Below the pieces are notes generated by a model, which did not search any database, was not told where the DNA came from, and saw only the letters and a list, made by a program, of their open reading frames with translations. Shown one piece after another: positions 35,657 through 45,943 of a stretch of 64,000 nucleotides of DNA. Numbering within the stretch: position 1 is the stretch's first letter; each line of letters opens with the position of its first letter. Both the position numbers and the translations under genes were made by a program. This DNA comes from Cryptomeria japonica. Taxonomy: Eukaryota > Streptophyta > Pinopsida > Cupressales > Cupressaceae. Location of the stretch: assembly GCF_030272615.1 (NCBI RefSeq), contig NC_081414.1, positions 524,382,137 to 524,446,136 of the forward strand, written 5' to 3'.

Positions 35657-36453
35657 TGTTGGCATATGCACACTCCAATGAGACATTGTAGGTTATTGAA
35701 GGTTTTGTCATTGATGGCAACCTTACAATCCTATGGCACCGACAAGGCATTACACCAGCACTAGCAAGATTAGACTCTACACCGACACTCAGACCACCGG
35801 CACCGACAGAGAAAGGAAGCATACCGACATAGAGGCCGATAGGATTTTTGTTATATTATATTTTGTTTATTATTGTAAAATCTTTGTTAGCCAACTTGGC
35901 ATCATTTTAAAATGACTCTTATATAAGAGAGATCATTGTAGAACATTTGTAAGTAAGAGAAAAGATTATATTTAGGCGAAATAAGGCAGACCTATTATGT
36001 GAATTATAGGTTAAGGGTTTATGTAAGAAGCAGAGTAGAAACCAGAATTGGATCTGGCACTATAGATGCTATTTTGAAGCAGTACAAGATACTGGATTTA
36101 TATAATCCATCATTTTAAGTTAGTGAGACTTCCCATTGAGCAGTGAGCTCTAGGCAGTTGGCCTTCCTGCATGTGCAGGCCCCTCTTGTAGTAGTAATAT
36201 TCTCTTATTGGCCAATAAGTGAATATTGCTGGTCATAAATCCCACCAAGGTTTTTCCCACACTGGGTTTCCTCATTAAATCATTGTGTTATGGTGTGTTT
36301 TTCATGTGGTTGCTTTTAATTCTGTTTATTGCATTATTTCTTACATACCGGTACACTATTATAATATGTTCTACATTTTTTAAGTTAAGAAATTTAATTC
36401 ACTAGTTAGATACTGATTCACCCCCCCTCTTAGTATCTGTGGGAATCCTAACA
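35657..36453 (+). repeat. SIR-3 5' LTR, 797 bp
   Basis: It begins TGTTGGCATATGCAC and ends GGGAATCCTAACA, two bases before the PBS. A TATATAAG at 35920-35927 is a candidate TATA box, repeated at 41732-41739 in the 3' LTR. Confidence 0.92.
35920..35927 (+). promoter_or_regulatory. Candidate TATA box in the SIR-3 5' LTR
   Basis: TATATAAG about 263 bp into the LTR, followed by AGAGATCATTGTAG. It is conserved in the 3' LTR and as the same octamer in SIR-1. Confidence 0.5.
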
Positions 36454-36455
36454 AT

Positions 36456-36467
36456 TGGCATCAGAGC
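36456..36467 (+). other. SIR-3 primer binding site (tRNA-Met type)
   Basis: TGGCATCAGAGC, one mismatch from the usual TGGTATCAGAGC, two bases after the LTR. Confidence 0.88.
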
Positions 36468-36524
36468 TTGGTCCTCTATTTTTAGAAGCCTAACAGCTTG
36501 AGGAAGATCTTGACACTGGTAGAG

Positions 36525-37684
36525 ATGGAAAATTTGATGAAGCAACTAGAAGCAGCTCTTTCAGACTATGATGCAGAGAAACTGAAAAATATCAAACTAG
36601 AAGATGATCTAAAGGCAGCCCAGGATATCATTCAGGCACTTCAAGAAAATCTTACTATTTCAAGAAAAAAGAGAAGAGAACTTTGTGAAAAGATGCAAAA
36701 TGAGAATGATGAAAAAGAAACTCTTAATGATATGATAAACAAGATGAAACAAGAGAACATGACAACAAAGAATGGGATGCAGGATATGACTATGAGATTT
36801 TGTAAAGAAATTGAAGCTAGAAAGAAGAATGAAGAAGATTTGACTAGAAGACTAAGTGATGCTACAAATGAAAACACAAGACTCAGTTATGAAAATGATT
36901 TGTTGAAGACAGATCTGATGCACACTCAGAATGACTCAAATGAACTGATGAGGCAGAAAGAAGTCTTGGAAAGAGAACTAGATACTGCAAATCAACATAA
37001 AGAGAAATTTGAGAAAAGCTCAGAGGAACTTGGTAACTTGCTGAAGAATCAAAAACATAAAGGTGACACTTCTAGAATTGGCTTTGAAGTTGGTGAAAGC
37101 TCTAGTACTACAAACACTCAGGATCATAGCGAACCGGTAAGACAACCTAATGCTTATAAATTCAATGGAAAATACTTTAACTATAATAAGTATGGTCATA
37201 GAGAAAATGAATGTAGATCTAGAAATTATTAGAATATCAACACACCCACCGGTCAATGTTCAAAATGCAACAAAGTTGGTCACAACTCTGAAAATTGCAG
37301 AATGAATGTGAGATGTTATGTTGTGGAAGATTTGGACACCTATCTAATCAATGCATAACACAAACCGACATAGGTTATGGGAAAGCTATTCAAAAAAATA
37401 ATGTGACTTGTTATGCATGTAACAAGATTGGGCAAATTGCTAAATTTTGTAGAAGCAAAGGATCACTGGCAGACAACAAAAGTTCTATCTTGAAAGGTAA
37501 AGAAAAATTTGAAGAGGTTAAGCAAGAATTCTCAAAACAATGGATTAGAAAGTCAGACCTAAATATTGTTGGGAATACTCCTCCACTGGTAGAACCAATC
37601 AACACCTCACCAGCAGGACAGAGTGATGCTTCACCGGCAGGACAGAGTAATACTCCACTGGCAGGAAGCTCTTCATCAAATTGA
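36525..37684 (+). pseudogene. SIR-3 gag-like gene: long coiled coil plus four CCHC knuckles
   Basis: The first ATG (MENLMKQLEA) opens a frame to a stop at 37230-37232. Residues 1-190 are highly charged with heptad-like L/I/M spacing (coiled coil). A conserved RQPNAYKFNGK motif precedes the knuckles, as in SIR-1. Knuckles: 37173-37214 (both first Cys now Tyr), 37257-37298 (CSKCNKVGHNSENC, intact), 37314-37354 (one-base deletion inside), and 37411-37452 (CYACNKIGQIAKFC, His replaced by Gln). The tail is Ser/Pro/Ala-rich with three copies of a SPAGQS-like unit and ends SSSN-stop. Only one premature stop and one frameshift separate it from an intact frame, so decay is recent. The role is presumably the RNA-binding capsid protein. 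Confidence 0.85.
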
Positions 37685-37989
37685 AGAAAACTTTCTTGAG
37701 GGTTTGGCAATCAATGAGACATATGCTATAATTCCCTCAGTTAATGGTGAGAAGTTGGAAATTACTTCTCTATCGACAAACAATGTTAAGTGGCTACTTA
37801 ACCGGTATACATTAAATGTGGTAGATGGCAAATAAACATTATAAATTTGTGGTTTTGGCTCAATTTCACTTCTCTGAGATTTCAAACATTCGAAGAGCGT
37901 GAAATTTGTAGAGCTAAGGGATTTCGAGCAAAGAGGCAAAGCACTTCAACAATCAATCCATCCAAAGGTAGAAAAAGCTATTTATCTTC
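37685..37989 (+). other. Spacer between gag and ORF2 of SIR-3
   Basis: About 305 bp. A short open frame (37623-37835) overlaps the end of gag but has no counterpart in SIR-1 or SIR-2. No promoter or splice signal can be supported by eye. Confidence 0.45.
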
Positions 37990-40900
37990 ATGGCATCCTC
38001 CTCTGCACCTGAATTCATAGAAAACCCTACAGTAGTCGAGGTTATAAAATGCCCTAGGCCCGTATTTTAGCTAGTTCCCGAGGTAGCTAAGAAAGATGAC
38101 AATGTAGGTGCTTTTTCCCAAATTCCAAAGGGAGTTGTTTTCGCAAAAGATCCCTGAATATATATTCATTGCAACATAGAGGAATTAGGAGATGAAGAAA
38201 TTAAAAGCATGTATAAGACTGTTATATGTGATGACTCCGGTAATGTAAAACTTGAATATAAAATTGTTGAAACCCTAGGATTCATTGAAATCTTCTACAA
38301 TCCCGAATTTCCCAAGGAGGTGATTAGGATAGTTTTAAGAAGGGTACATGGTTCATTCTTTTGGCTTGATTCAATACACAAAATTACAAAGGAAGCTGTG
38401 AAAGCAGTAACAAGGTTACCTTCCACCGGTAACAGACTAGACAAGACTAAGAAGGTCTCCAATGACCTAGTAATGAACTTAACTAGTGCAACATTAGACA
38501 GAAGGTCTCTGAGAGTTTGTGATGTGACCGATATAAATGTGAGATTTGTTAGCATGATTTTAGGGTACAAAGAAACTCATGCAAATAGACTTAACTCAGT
38601 TTTTAGTTTATGCATTAAGAGTGCTTATGACATGGTTAAAGACAATGTAAAAATTGATGTATTTGAATGGTTAAAAGATGAGTTGATTGATAACTTAGGC
38701 AAAATCAAGAAGGATAAGAAAGGAACTTTTAGATTTGGAAATATACTTGTATGTTTGATGCTACACATAACCAAACAGGTTTCTGGTATAGGCAGTAAGA
38801 ACCTTGGATTTGATATACCTGTAGGAAAATAGTTAACAGACGTATTCAATAACATGGGTGAAAACAAAGAAAAGAATATTCATGACTATTTTCAAGCACT
38901 AAAGGTTAGGATGAACAAAAGAATCAGACTATCATAGAAAATTGTCAACAAATACAAGGATGATATATATTTTGTAATAAAAAAGGATGAGATTTGGATG
39001 GAAGTAGTCATCCCAGGAACAATTTGGGTAACAGAGATGGGTTATGAGACTGATGATCATATAATTGAGACTTATGCTAAAGCACTTCCGGAAGCACCAA
39101 ATGAACCAAAGGAAGAAGTATTTGGTAGTGCTGAGACCATAGGAAAATAAATTCAATCTAAGAAGAGAGTGAAAAAGGTTGAAGCAGTTGTGAGAAGAGG
39201 TTCTAGACAGGCTAAGGCTATTAAAGAAGATGTATTTAAACAAACCAGTATCACTGAGGATAGGTTAGGAACTCTACAGCCTGAGACTCACCTATCACCG
39301 GTAGCTACTTCTTCAAAGAGTGACATGCTAGTAGCTTTCAAAAGAGTTGTAAGGAAAAGGGATCCTTCACCAACATCCACACCTTCGCCTAGAAGGACTA
39401 GACAAAAACAACAAGAAGTGAGGTCTCCGGTTAGAAAGACAACACCAAAGAAGAAGAAGACTAAACAAAACATGTCCCCTCTTGACAAATTTCTATATGA
39501 AATCATAGAGGAAGGGAAACTCAAGAACATAGGAAAGGTCTATGATACACTGTCAGCAGATGAAAAAGAACAAGTTGAAAACAGTGTCATTTTACACATG
39601 GACATCTATAAGAAGTTCTTAATGGATGTGATAGATGATCTACCAGATGAATTATTCAAAAGACTAGAAGCAAGAAGACAAGTTGTTGTGGAGCTTGATA
39701 AGAAAATCAAAATTGAAAAGTTACTTGTTGTTTACCCAGTAAACTCACCTAAGGAGATTGATGACTTAATTGTAGAAGGCAACCGATCAGTATTCTCTAC
39801 TGCACCCTGGCATATTGCATTAATGGTTGGAAGAGTGAATGAAGTAAAAGAGGAAATAGAAAATGCATGGGACATATTTCTTGTTGAGAAAGAAAAATAG
39901 GAAGAATACAGGAACCCCAAACCAATAAAGGTATACCAGAAGGAGAGAGACAAAGGAAAAGGAAAGGTTGGTGGACCTCTGAGCATCAAAGTAAAAGATA
40001 ACTTATCCCCACCACCTCAAATTACATCACTGGTAACAACTACTAAAGATCAACTCACAGATGAGAGTATGGACATAGAGGATACAAATCCTAATCCTAA
40101 GGTACTATACATAGTTGATGTTGATACACAAAAAGTCAACATTGTGATAGACAAAGATACAACCGACAAGACAGATATGGCTAGTGAGCCACCAACAACT
40201 GACAACATTGACAATACTAAAAGGAAAGTTGAAGTTGATAACACAAAGAAATAGGTAGAGACTCAGATTGAGACTAAAACAAAGCAACAAATAGAGAGAC
40301 AAGCAGAGCAACAGGCTCCAGAACAGGAACAGGTTCACATGGAAACAGTGACACCGGCAAAAGGAGAAGATCAAAAACCATTTCTTAAAGAAATGGAAAC
40401 ACAGACTGACCTACCAGAGGTCACTACAAGCCTGGTTACTTCCTCCACTGGTCGAATTCAGAATGTTGGTTCCTCCTCAACAGGTTACAAATCAACAAAT
40501 GTAACTGAAGTACTTTTGGACTCCATCAAAAAGATAACAGATTGTAGTTCATAGGCTTATAAAGATATAGTTGACACAATCCCAATTTTGAAGGTGATAG
40601 CTCCTAATTCTAACATAGACAATAAGGATTCTTTAAGACAACTTGACACTTTGTGTAAATACATCACTGAGAACACAGTGACTATTGAGCAAATAAAGGA
40701 AGAGACATTGAAGGATAAGGTAGAAATTGAAAAGCAAAAATTCTTTGAAGATCAGATAAAGAAGTGTACTAGGGAATTTGACACACTTCTACTGGAACTA
40801 TGTAACTTATTGAAGGAATTTAAAACTATGTACAAAGATACTTGCAAGACAAACTTTTTGACAGTAGACATAGATAAGAAAATGAGCAAGGTATAGGATG

Positions 40901-41265
40901 AAATCAATAAACTTGCAGACAATTTTGTTAACTCACCTGATACATTATCAGTTTTTTAGCAAAGGATAACAAGTTTTGAGAAAGAATTACTTAAGTTAGA
41001 AAGAGAAAAGGAGAGAATAGTAAATAAGGCAAAGCATTTGAGACTAAGACTGAGTCCAAGATTGGACTATCTAGCATCATTACCGAAGGAAATATCTGAG
41101 GCATTAGTATAGGGATAGAGAACACTGACAGAGCATATGCAACACCTCACTGGTATAGTTCAAAGAACAGAGACGACAATAAAGGACATCAATAAGTTTA
41201 TGGAAAGTATAAACTTGATTTTGGCAGATGTTTTTCAAATTGTAACCACCTAGTTACAAGGTTGA
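37990..41265 (+). pseudogene. SIR-3 ORF2, 1,091-codon frame of unknown function with in-frame stops
   Basis: ATG at 37990 (MASSSAPEF) to TGA at 41263-41265 is one uninterrupted frame with no indel but 13 internal stops: 11 TAG, one TGA (38155) and one TAA (39148). Layout by residue: 1-380 globular; 390-500 basic Ser/Pro/Lys-rich with TPKKKKTKQ, a possible nuclear localisation signal; 500-620 helical (YEIIEEGKLKNIG); 650-850 acidic, Thr/Asp/Gln-rich; 865-1090 coiled-coil-like. It is homologous to ORF2 of SIR-1, SIR-2 and SIR-4. No transmembrane segment, protease triad or polymerase motif is present. Sireviruses can carry an env-like ORF, but its position here directly after gag and the lack of a membrane segment do not establish that identity. 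Confidence 0.8.
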
Positions 41266-41314
41266 GTGAGACTACAACTCTACTAACATCTTGACAACCT
41301 TTGTCATTAATGCC

Positions 41315-41468
41315 AAAGGGGGAGTAGTAGTATGAGAAAATAACCGGCAGAAGACTTATCTGCTCAGGGGGAGCTCTTATATTTTTTGTAACATATTTTT
41401 GGATTACAAGTTTTGGATACACTTTTGAATTTTCTCATGAGTGTTTCCATCAATGCCAAAGGGGAGAT
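41315..41468 (+). other. SIR-3 polypurine tracts, three copies
   Basis: AAAGGGGGAG at 41315-41324, CAGGGGGAG at 41365-41373, and AAAGGGGAGAT at 41458-41468 abutting the 3' LTR. Spacing and context (TTAATGCC or TCAATGCC before the tract) parallel SIR-1. Confidence 0.85.
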
Positions 41469-42040
41469 TGTTGGTATATGCACACTCCAATGAGACATTG
41501 TAGGTGATTGAAGGTTTTGTCATTGATGGCAACCTTATAATCCTATGGCATCGACAAGGCATTACACCAGCACTAGCAATATTAGACTCTACACTGGCAC
41601 TCAGACCATCGGCACCGGCAAAGAAAGGAAGCATACTGGCATAGAGGCTGACATGATTTTTGTTATATTATATTTTGTTTATTATTGTAAAATCTTTGTA
41701 AGCTGACTTGGCATCATTGTAAAATGACTCTTATATAAGAGAGATCATTGTAGAACATTTGTAAGTAAGAGAAAAGATTATATTTAGATGAAATAAGGCA
41801 GACCTATTATGAAAATTATAGGTTAAGGGTTTATGTAAGAAGCAGAGTAGAAACCGATACTGGATCTGACATTATAGATGCTATTTTGAAGTAGTACAAG
41901 ATACTAGATCTATATAATCCATCATTGTAAGTTAGTGAGACTTCCCATTGAGCAGTGAGCTCTAGGTAGTTGGCCTTCTTGCATGTGCAGGCCCCTCTTG
42001 TAGTAGTAATATTCTCTTATTGGCCAGTAAGTGAATATTG
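41469..42040 (+). repeat. SIR-3 3' LTR, truncated (572 bp of about 797)
   Basis: It begins TGTTGGTATATGCAC and matches the 5' LTR to GTGAATATTG, then stops. About 15 bp later the LARD-2 LTR resumes at CTTTCTCCCCTT. The missing part includes the LTR 3' end. Confidence 0.88.
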
Positions 42041-43747
42041 TGCATCACAAATCCACTTTCTCCCCTTATAACCCCCCCAAATGCATAAACAAGGCTATGC
42101 AGCAAGGGTCACATAACAAACCCTTGAGATCACTCTCATAATGAGAGCCTCTCACTCTAAGGCTGTCAAACTCCTTCCACCCCCAAGACCATCCTACTCT
42201 CCCAAGAGTAGAATGCCTTGGATACTCCCAAATCACAAGAAAAAAAACCTGAAAGAAATCAAAGGAAGATCATATAATAATTTCACAAAGGAAATACAAG
42301 AATACAACATTTGCATACAAGCAATCTTTTAAACATAATTATTCAACATGTAAGAAAGAAGATGAACCAACCTTCAATCTGCCCAAAGGTTTGCTAGAAC
42401 TAGTGTGAGGAAGAGCAACCCAATTCCATAATTCTTTCCTCCAACACTTAGCCAAAATTCTATCCTAAAACTATTCTTTTCAAAAAAAAACTTGCAAGAT
42501 CTCCAAAGATGGAGAGTGGGTGATTACTCTCTAAGTCCCTAATCCTTGCCTAAGAAAGCTTCTCTCACTCATCCCAACCTCTTGGATAGAGTGAGAGTTC
42601 CCATTGGTTGGTCTTCCCAACCTCTTACAGGTTACTAAAACTAGAAAGAGAAAAGGTAAGAGAAGGTGGGGAAGAGAAACTGACACAAGAAAGGAAGGTT
42701 ATCTATCCTAGGAGGAACCTTCCAAGTTGGATTTTCTCTCATCTTGGGAAAACCAATTTATGAGGTGACTAAACAGTCACATGGGAGTATTCACATGTTT
42801 AAAAATACCCCTAGCCCATAGGTATACCCTATGGACCTTTGGAAAGACCCATAAACTAACCCTAGGAGTCCATTTGACCTCTTGGAAACCCATCTAAAGT
42901 GAACCAATGGGTCAAACCTGAGTTGACCACTCCAAAGACTCTCTACCCAAGGCAAATTTGGGACCACACTCAAATATTTAAAAAGGGCTTTGGTTGAAAC
43001 AATCTCCCTCCAAGAGACAAGTCAAAATCAAGACACGAATCAACACGTGTCAAGTGACACAATAAAATAGATTACAGAATTACACATGGAAATTGTCTCT
43101 TGTTGGATTTAAACAAATTAATAAATGTAATTTAACACACATGCAACATCTACTTTCATGAATAAAATACGATACATACGGGGTGTTGTCTCTCCAAATA
43201 GACAACCCCTGGTTTTACGAATGTACATAGGTCTAGGTTTGGTTCTCCATAATGTTTCCATGGTCACATGGATACTTTTCCTTTGCATCTCAATTAAACA
43301 TTAGTATTTCCCAATAGCCTCATATAACATTAACCACATAAATAAGAATACAAATCAATCACTTTGCATAGAATTGACATCATACAAATCATTTTACCAT
43401 AAAACAATGCAATCCACATAGAGCAATTATCATAATCCTCATAAATTCCAACCATTCATAAGGCATGCATCCTAATTTATACACCATAATAAAAGTCCTA
43501 CAAATTCAGATATAGTTGTCATACGTCAGATCAAGATTATCCAATCAGTGGATTATATAGGATTTCAAACCTATAACACATCAAAATGTACACCGCGAGG
43601 TGAAAAGATTCTGCAACTTGGTTCAATTGCTATTCTCACCAATCTATCCATCTAACATAGCCCATCCTATTGAATTATAGCATTTAGTAATAGGGTCAAC
43701 CATGGTCAACTAAGTTAATCAAAGCTTGATTGAGGAGGGGCTTTACA
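42041..43747 (-). repeat. LARD-2 right LTR, segment after SIR-3
   Basis: From about 42055 it matches 29839-31540 of the left LTR and ends GGGGCTTTACA at 43747, followed by the TSD GGTTG. The first 14 bases may be a remnant of the host LTR (compare ATCACAAACCA near 29746) left at the deletion junction. Confidence 0.88.
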
Positions 43748-43965
43748 GGTTGGAACTTGCCATTTTTCTCTTTGTCTTGTTGATTTTAAGGGTTTTCTCT
43801 TAGGACCAAGTCACCCACCTCAAATGTGTGAGGCTTTACCTTGTGATTGTAACTATGACTCATACATTGTTGATACACTTTGAGATGATTAAATACAGTT
43901 TGTTGATGCTCATCCAACAATTCTAAATCTTGCAACTGAGAGACCACGTGAGAACAAAAATCAGA
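43748..43965 (-). pseudogene. GYP-1 integrase C-terminus, first segment
   Basis: The minus-strand peptide includes LKVYQQCMSHSYNHKVKP and FEVGDLVLRENP, then after one stop NQQDKEKNGKFQP. GYP-3 has LKVYQQRMCQSYNHKVKP and FQVGELVLKENP in the same order. The reading continues at 29302 once LARD-2 is removed. This is the post-catalytic DNA-binding region of a gypsy integrase. Upstream (above 43965) the frame is lost where GYP-2 begins. Confidence 0.88.
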
Positions 43966-44259
43966 ACACAATGAATGATGGTATTATGGATATGAATATG
44001 GTCAAACCTATGATAAATTTTCCCATAGCTAACTCATCTAACAATCAATTTAATACCCAAAGGGCACCAAGACCTACAACACAAAGGAAATATATGCCTT
44101 TGGGTGAACTGATTGATTCAATATTGAAGAAACTTGTTGCTAGCAAGCTCATTACATTACCCAATAATTGACTATTTCAACTAAGAATGAAACCATCACA
44201 GTAGAATGACAATGAGTTTTGTGAATATCATAAGAGAAAAGGGCATACGACTAGTAATT
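43966..44259 (+). pseudogene. GYP-2 gag C-terminal fragment
   Basis: One frame (43971-44259) with two stops. It contains a PLGELIDSILKKLVASKLI helix and then NDNEFCEYHKRKGHTTSN, the usual gypsy gag sequence before the linker. One stop (TAG) sits where W usually precedes NDNEF. The solo LTR splits it right after TTSN; the reading resumes at 45176 as NLKNLIKDRIDNGTI. Confidence 0.8.
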
Positions 44260-45175
44260 TGTTGAATATCTAGGAAAATGAGATGGGGGTGAATTAGTTG
44301 ACAATAAAATCCTCTTTTAAACTTTATTCATAGATCTAAAACAATTAGCATAATTAATAAAATAGATAAACATGAAAACATATGCAAATAATAGATCAGT
44401 CACAAGAAACACCAAAATTTACATGGAAAACCCAAGAAGGGAAAAACCATAGAGAATGCTAATTCTCAATATATAAACACCAGTTAAGGTGACACTGGTT
44501 AAAGTGATTTTACAAAGGATGGCTCACTGCCCAGAATGTCTCAATGCTAGAGGGCTCACTGCCCAGAAAGGCTCATTGCTGAAGAAAGAAAGATACAAGA
44601 GAATACACCATTGAAATACAGTTTGCATAGCTGGAACTACTTCTGGTAACAATCTACAACACAACTCTCACACATCAATTGGATTCTTTCAATCTCTCAT
44701 GTCTTCAACACAAAAGGCCACACACAAACTCATCCAAATCAAATGCTTTTATATGTTATCTCTGAAAAAACATAATCCTCAATGTCGGCCAAGATAGAGA
44801 TATAGAATAGGTCTCTACTAAACATTTTGGTGGTGGGAAGGAATGAGAAGTAGACCTCATTACAATTTTCCTCATCAACCCTATCAACACGCTATGAACA
44901 TCGCCAAAGATGGACCCAAAATATTATCCACATGCTATTCAACTGTCATTACACACCTTCAATGTCTGAACCAAAAATCTCGACTTCCAGACCAATTTGA
45001 ACCCATGAATAGCATTGAGAAACACATCTTCCAAAAATCCAAGACATCTAGGAAATCTGAGAAACCTCCAAATGCTAAATACACTGTTTCTCAACATACC
45101 ACATTTGGACCTAATCCAGACCATAGGATTTGACATCAATAACAACATATAACATAATGCTAACATAATTGTCAC
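44260..45175 (-). mobile_element. Solo LTR (Sirevirus-like, minus orientation) in GYP-2 gag
   Basis: Sequence starting TGTTGAATATC and ending ATTGTCACA is flanked by AATTTG on both sides (44256-44261 and 45176-45181), overlapping the ends by a base or two. It resembles the SIR-2 LTR in minus orientation: GGGGGTGAAT near the start, CCCAAGAAGGGAAAAACCAT, and GACATCAATAACAACA near the end. There is no interior, so two LTRs probably recombined. The gag frame resumes cleanly outside. Confidence 0.8.
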
Positions 45176-45943
45176 AATTTGAAAAACCTCATTAAAGATC
45201 GTATTGATAATGGAACAATCAAATTTGAATGTCACTCTTCCAATGAAGAGAAAAAATGTTTAAGGATCCATTTGCAAAACATGATAAGGCAAAATCCCCT
45301 AATACAAATAACAATGCTAATTATACAAATGCATCTTATGAGTACATAGTGAATCACATTGCTGAAGTGGTTCATTATGTGTCTACCATAATCATTAAGG
45401 ATAAAACCTCTAAATGCAATGTTACCACTCATCGTGGTAAAGTCACTACAAGATTATACATCCGAAACTACTTCCTCAACAAATCAATATGACCTTGTCA
45501 ATCAACTAGGTAAGACACCCACCCTTATATCAATTCTTGAACTATTGTACATGTCACCTTCACATAAGGCTATCTTAGACAAGACTTTGCAAGAAACTTC
45601 CCTTCCTACTGATATAAATGTGGACCAGTTTCAAGCCATGGTGGGACATATTTCTACCCCTCATAGTCTTACATTTACTAAAGCGGATTATTCATCCCCA
45701 CAATAACCACATAATGCACCACTCCATATTAAGACATGTGTCCATAAACATTAGAATAAAATGAGTCTTGATAGATGTTGGAGCAAGTCTAAACATGTGT
45801 ATCTTAAAAGAAGTTCTATAATTGGGATTCTCTAAAGGATTTGTGGATTATAGAAAGAAGGTAACTATAAAAGCATATGATGATGAAGAGTTCTCCTTTA
45901 AAGTAACAATCACCTTGCCACTTAGAGTGGGACTAGTAGTAAA
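45176..45943 (+). pseudogene. GYP-2 gag-protease linker and retropepsin N-terminal part
   Basis: After the solo LTR, NLKNLIKDRIDNGTI continues gag. A linker follows with YDLVNQLGKTPTLIS and ILELLYMSPSHKAIL (45480-45590), a motif also found in GYP-4. Then comes retropepsin: LIDVGASLNMC at about 45770-45800, the D-x-G active-site loop (D-V-G here, against D-N-G in GYP-4), and later VTITLPLRVGLVVN just before GYP-3. There are at least two frameshifts and several stops. Confidence 0.78.

Larger units (their letters stand above)
35657..42040 (+). mobile_element. SIR-3, Sirevirus-like pol-less LTR retrotransposon in the LARD-2 LTR
   Basis: 5' LTR 35657-36453, PBS, gag (36525-37684), ORF2 (37990-41265), three purine tracts, and a truncated 3' LTR (41469-42040). 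This is the best-preserved SIR copy. No protease, integrase, RT or RNase H is present. The right end was lost in a deletion that also removed about 110 bp of the host LTR (the counterpart of 29734-29838), so no TSD can be scored. It is nested in LARD-2, which is nested in GYP-1, making it one of the youngest insertions here. Confidence 0.88.
29303..43747 (-). mobile_element. LARD-2, large non-coding LTR element, carrying SIR-3 in its right LTR
   Basis: LTRs begin TGTCATGCCCAAAC and end GGGGCTCTACA or GGGGCTTTACA. Left LTR 29303-31540; right LTR 35228-43747, split by SIR-3. The PBS complement is at 35213-35224 and the PPT complement at 31541, so it reads on the minus strand. A perfect TSD GGTTG lies at 29298-29302 and 43748-43752, within the GYP-1 integrase. 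The interior (3.7 kb) has no coding domain. By structure it resembles LARD-1 with shorter (2.2 kb) LTRs. Confidence 0.9.

Noticed and set aside
37990-41265. UAG readthrough or recoding in SIR-3 ORF2
   Set aside because: Other copies have sense codons, a frameshift or different stops at these places, and the same TAG bias appears in an unrelated gypsy pol at Q and W positions. Methylation decay explains it better.
37990-41265. ORF2 as the Sirevirus env-like protein
   Set aside because: It has a C-terminal coiled coil, but no transmembrane segment is visible and it follows gag directly. The identity is left open.
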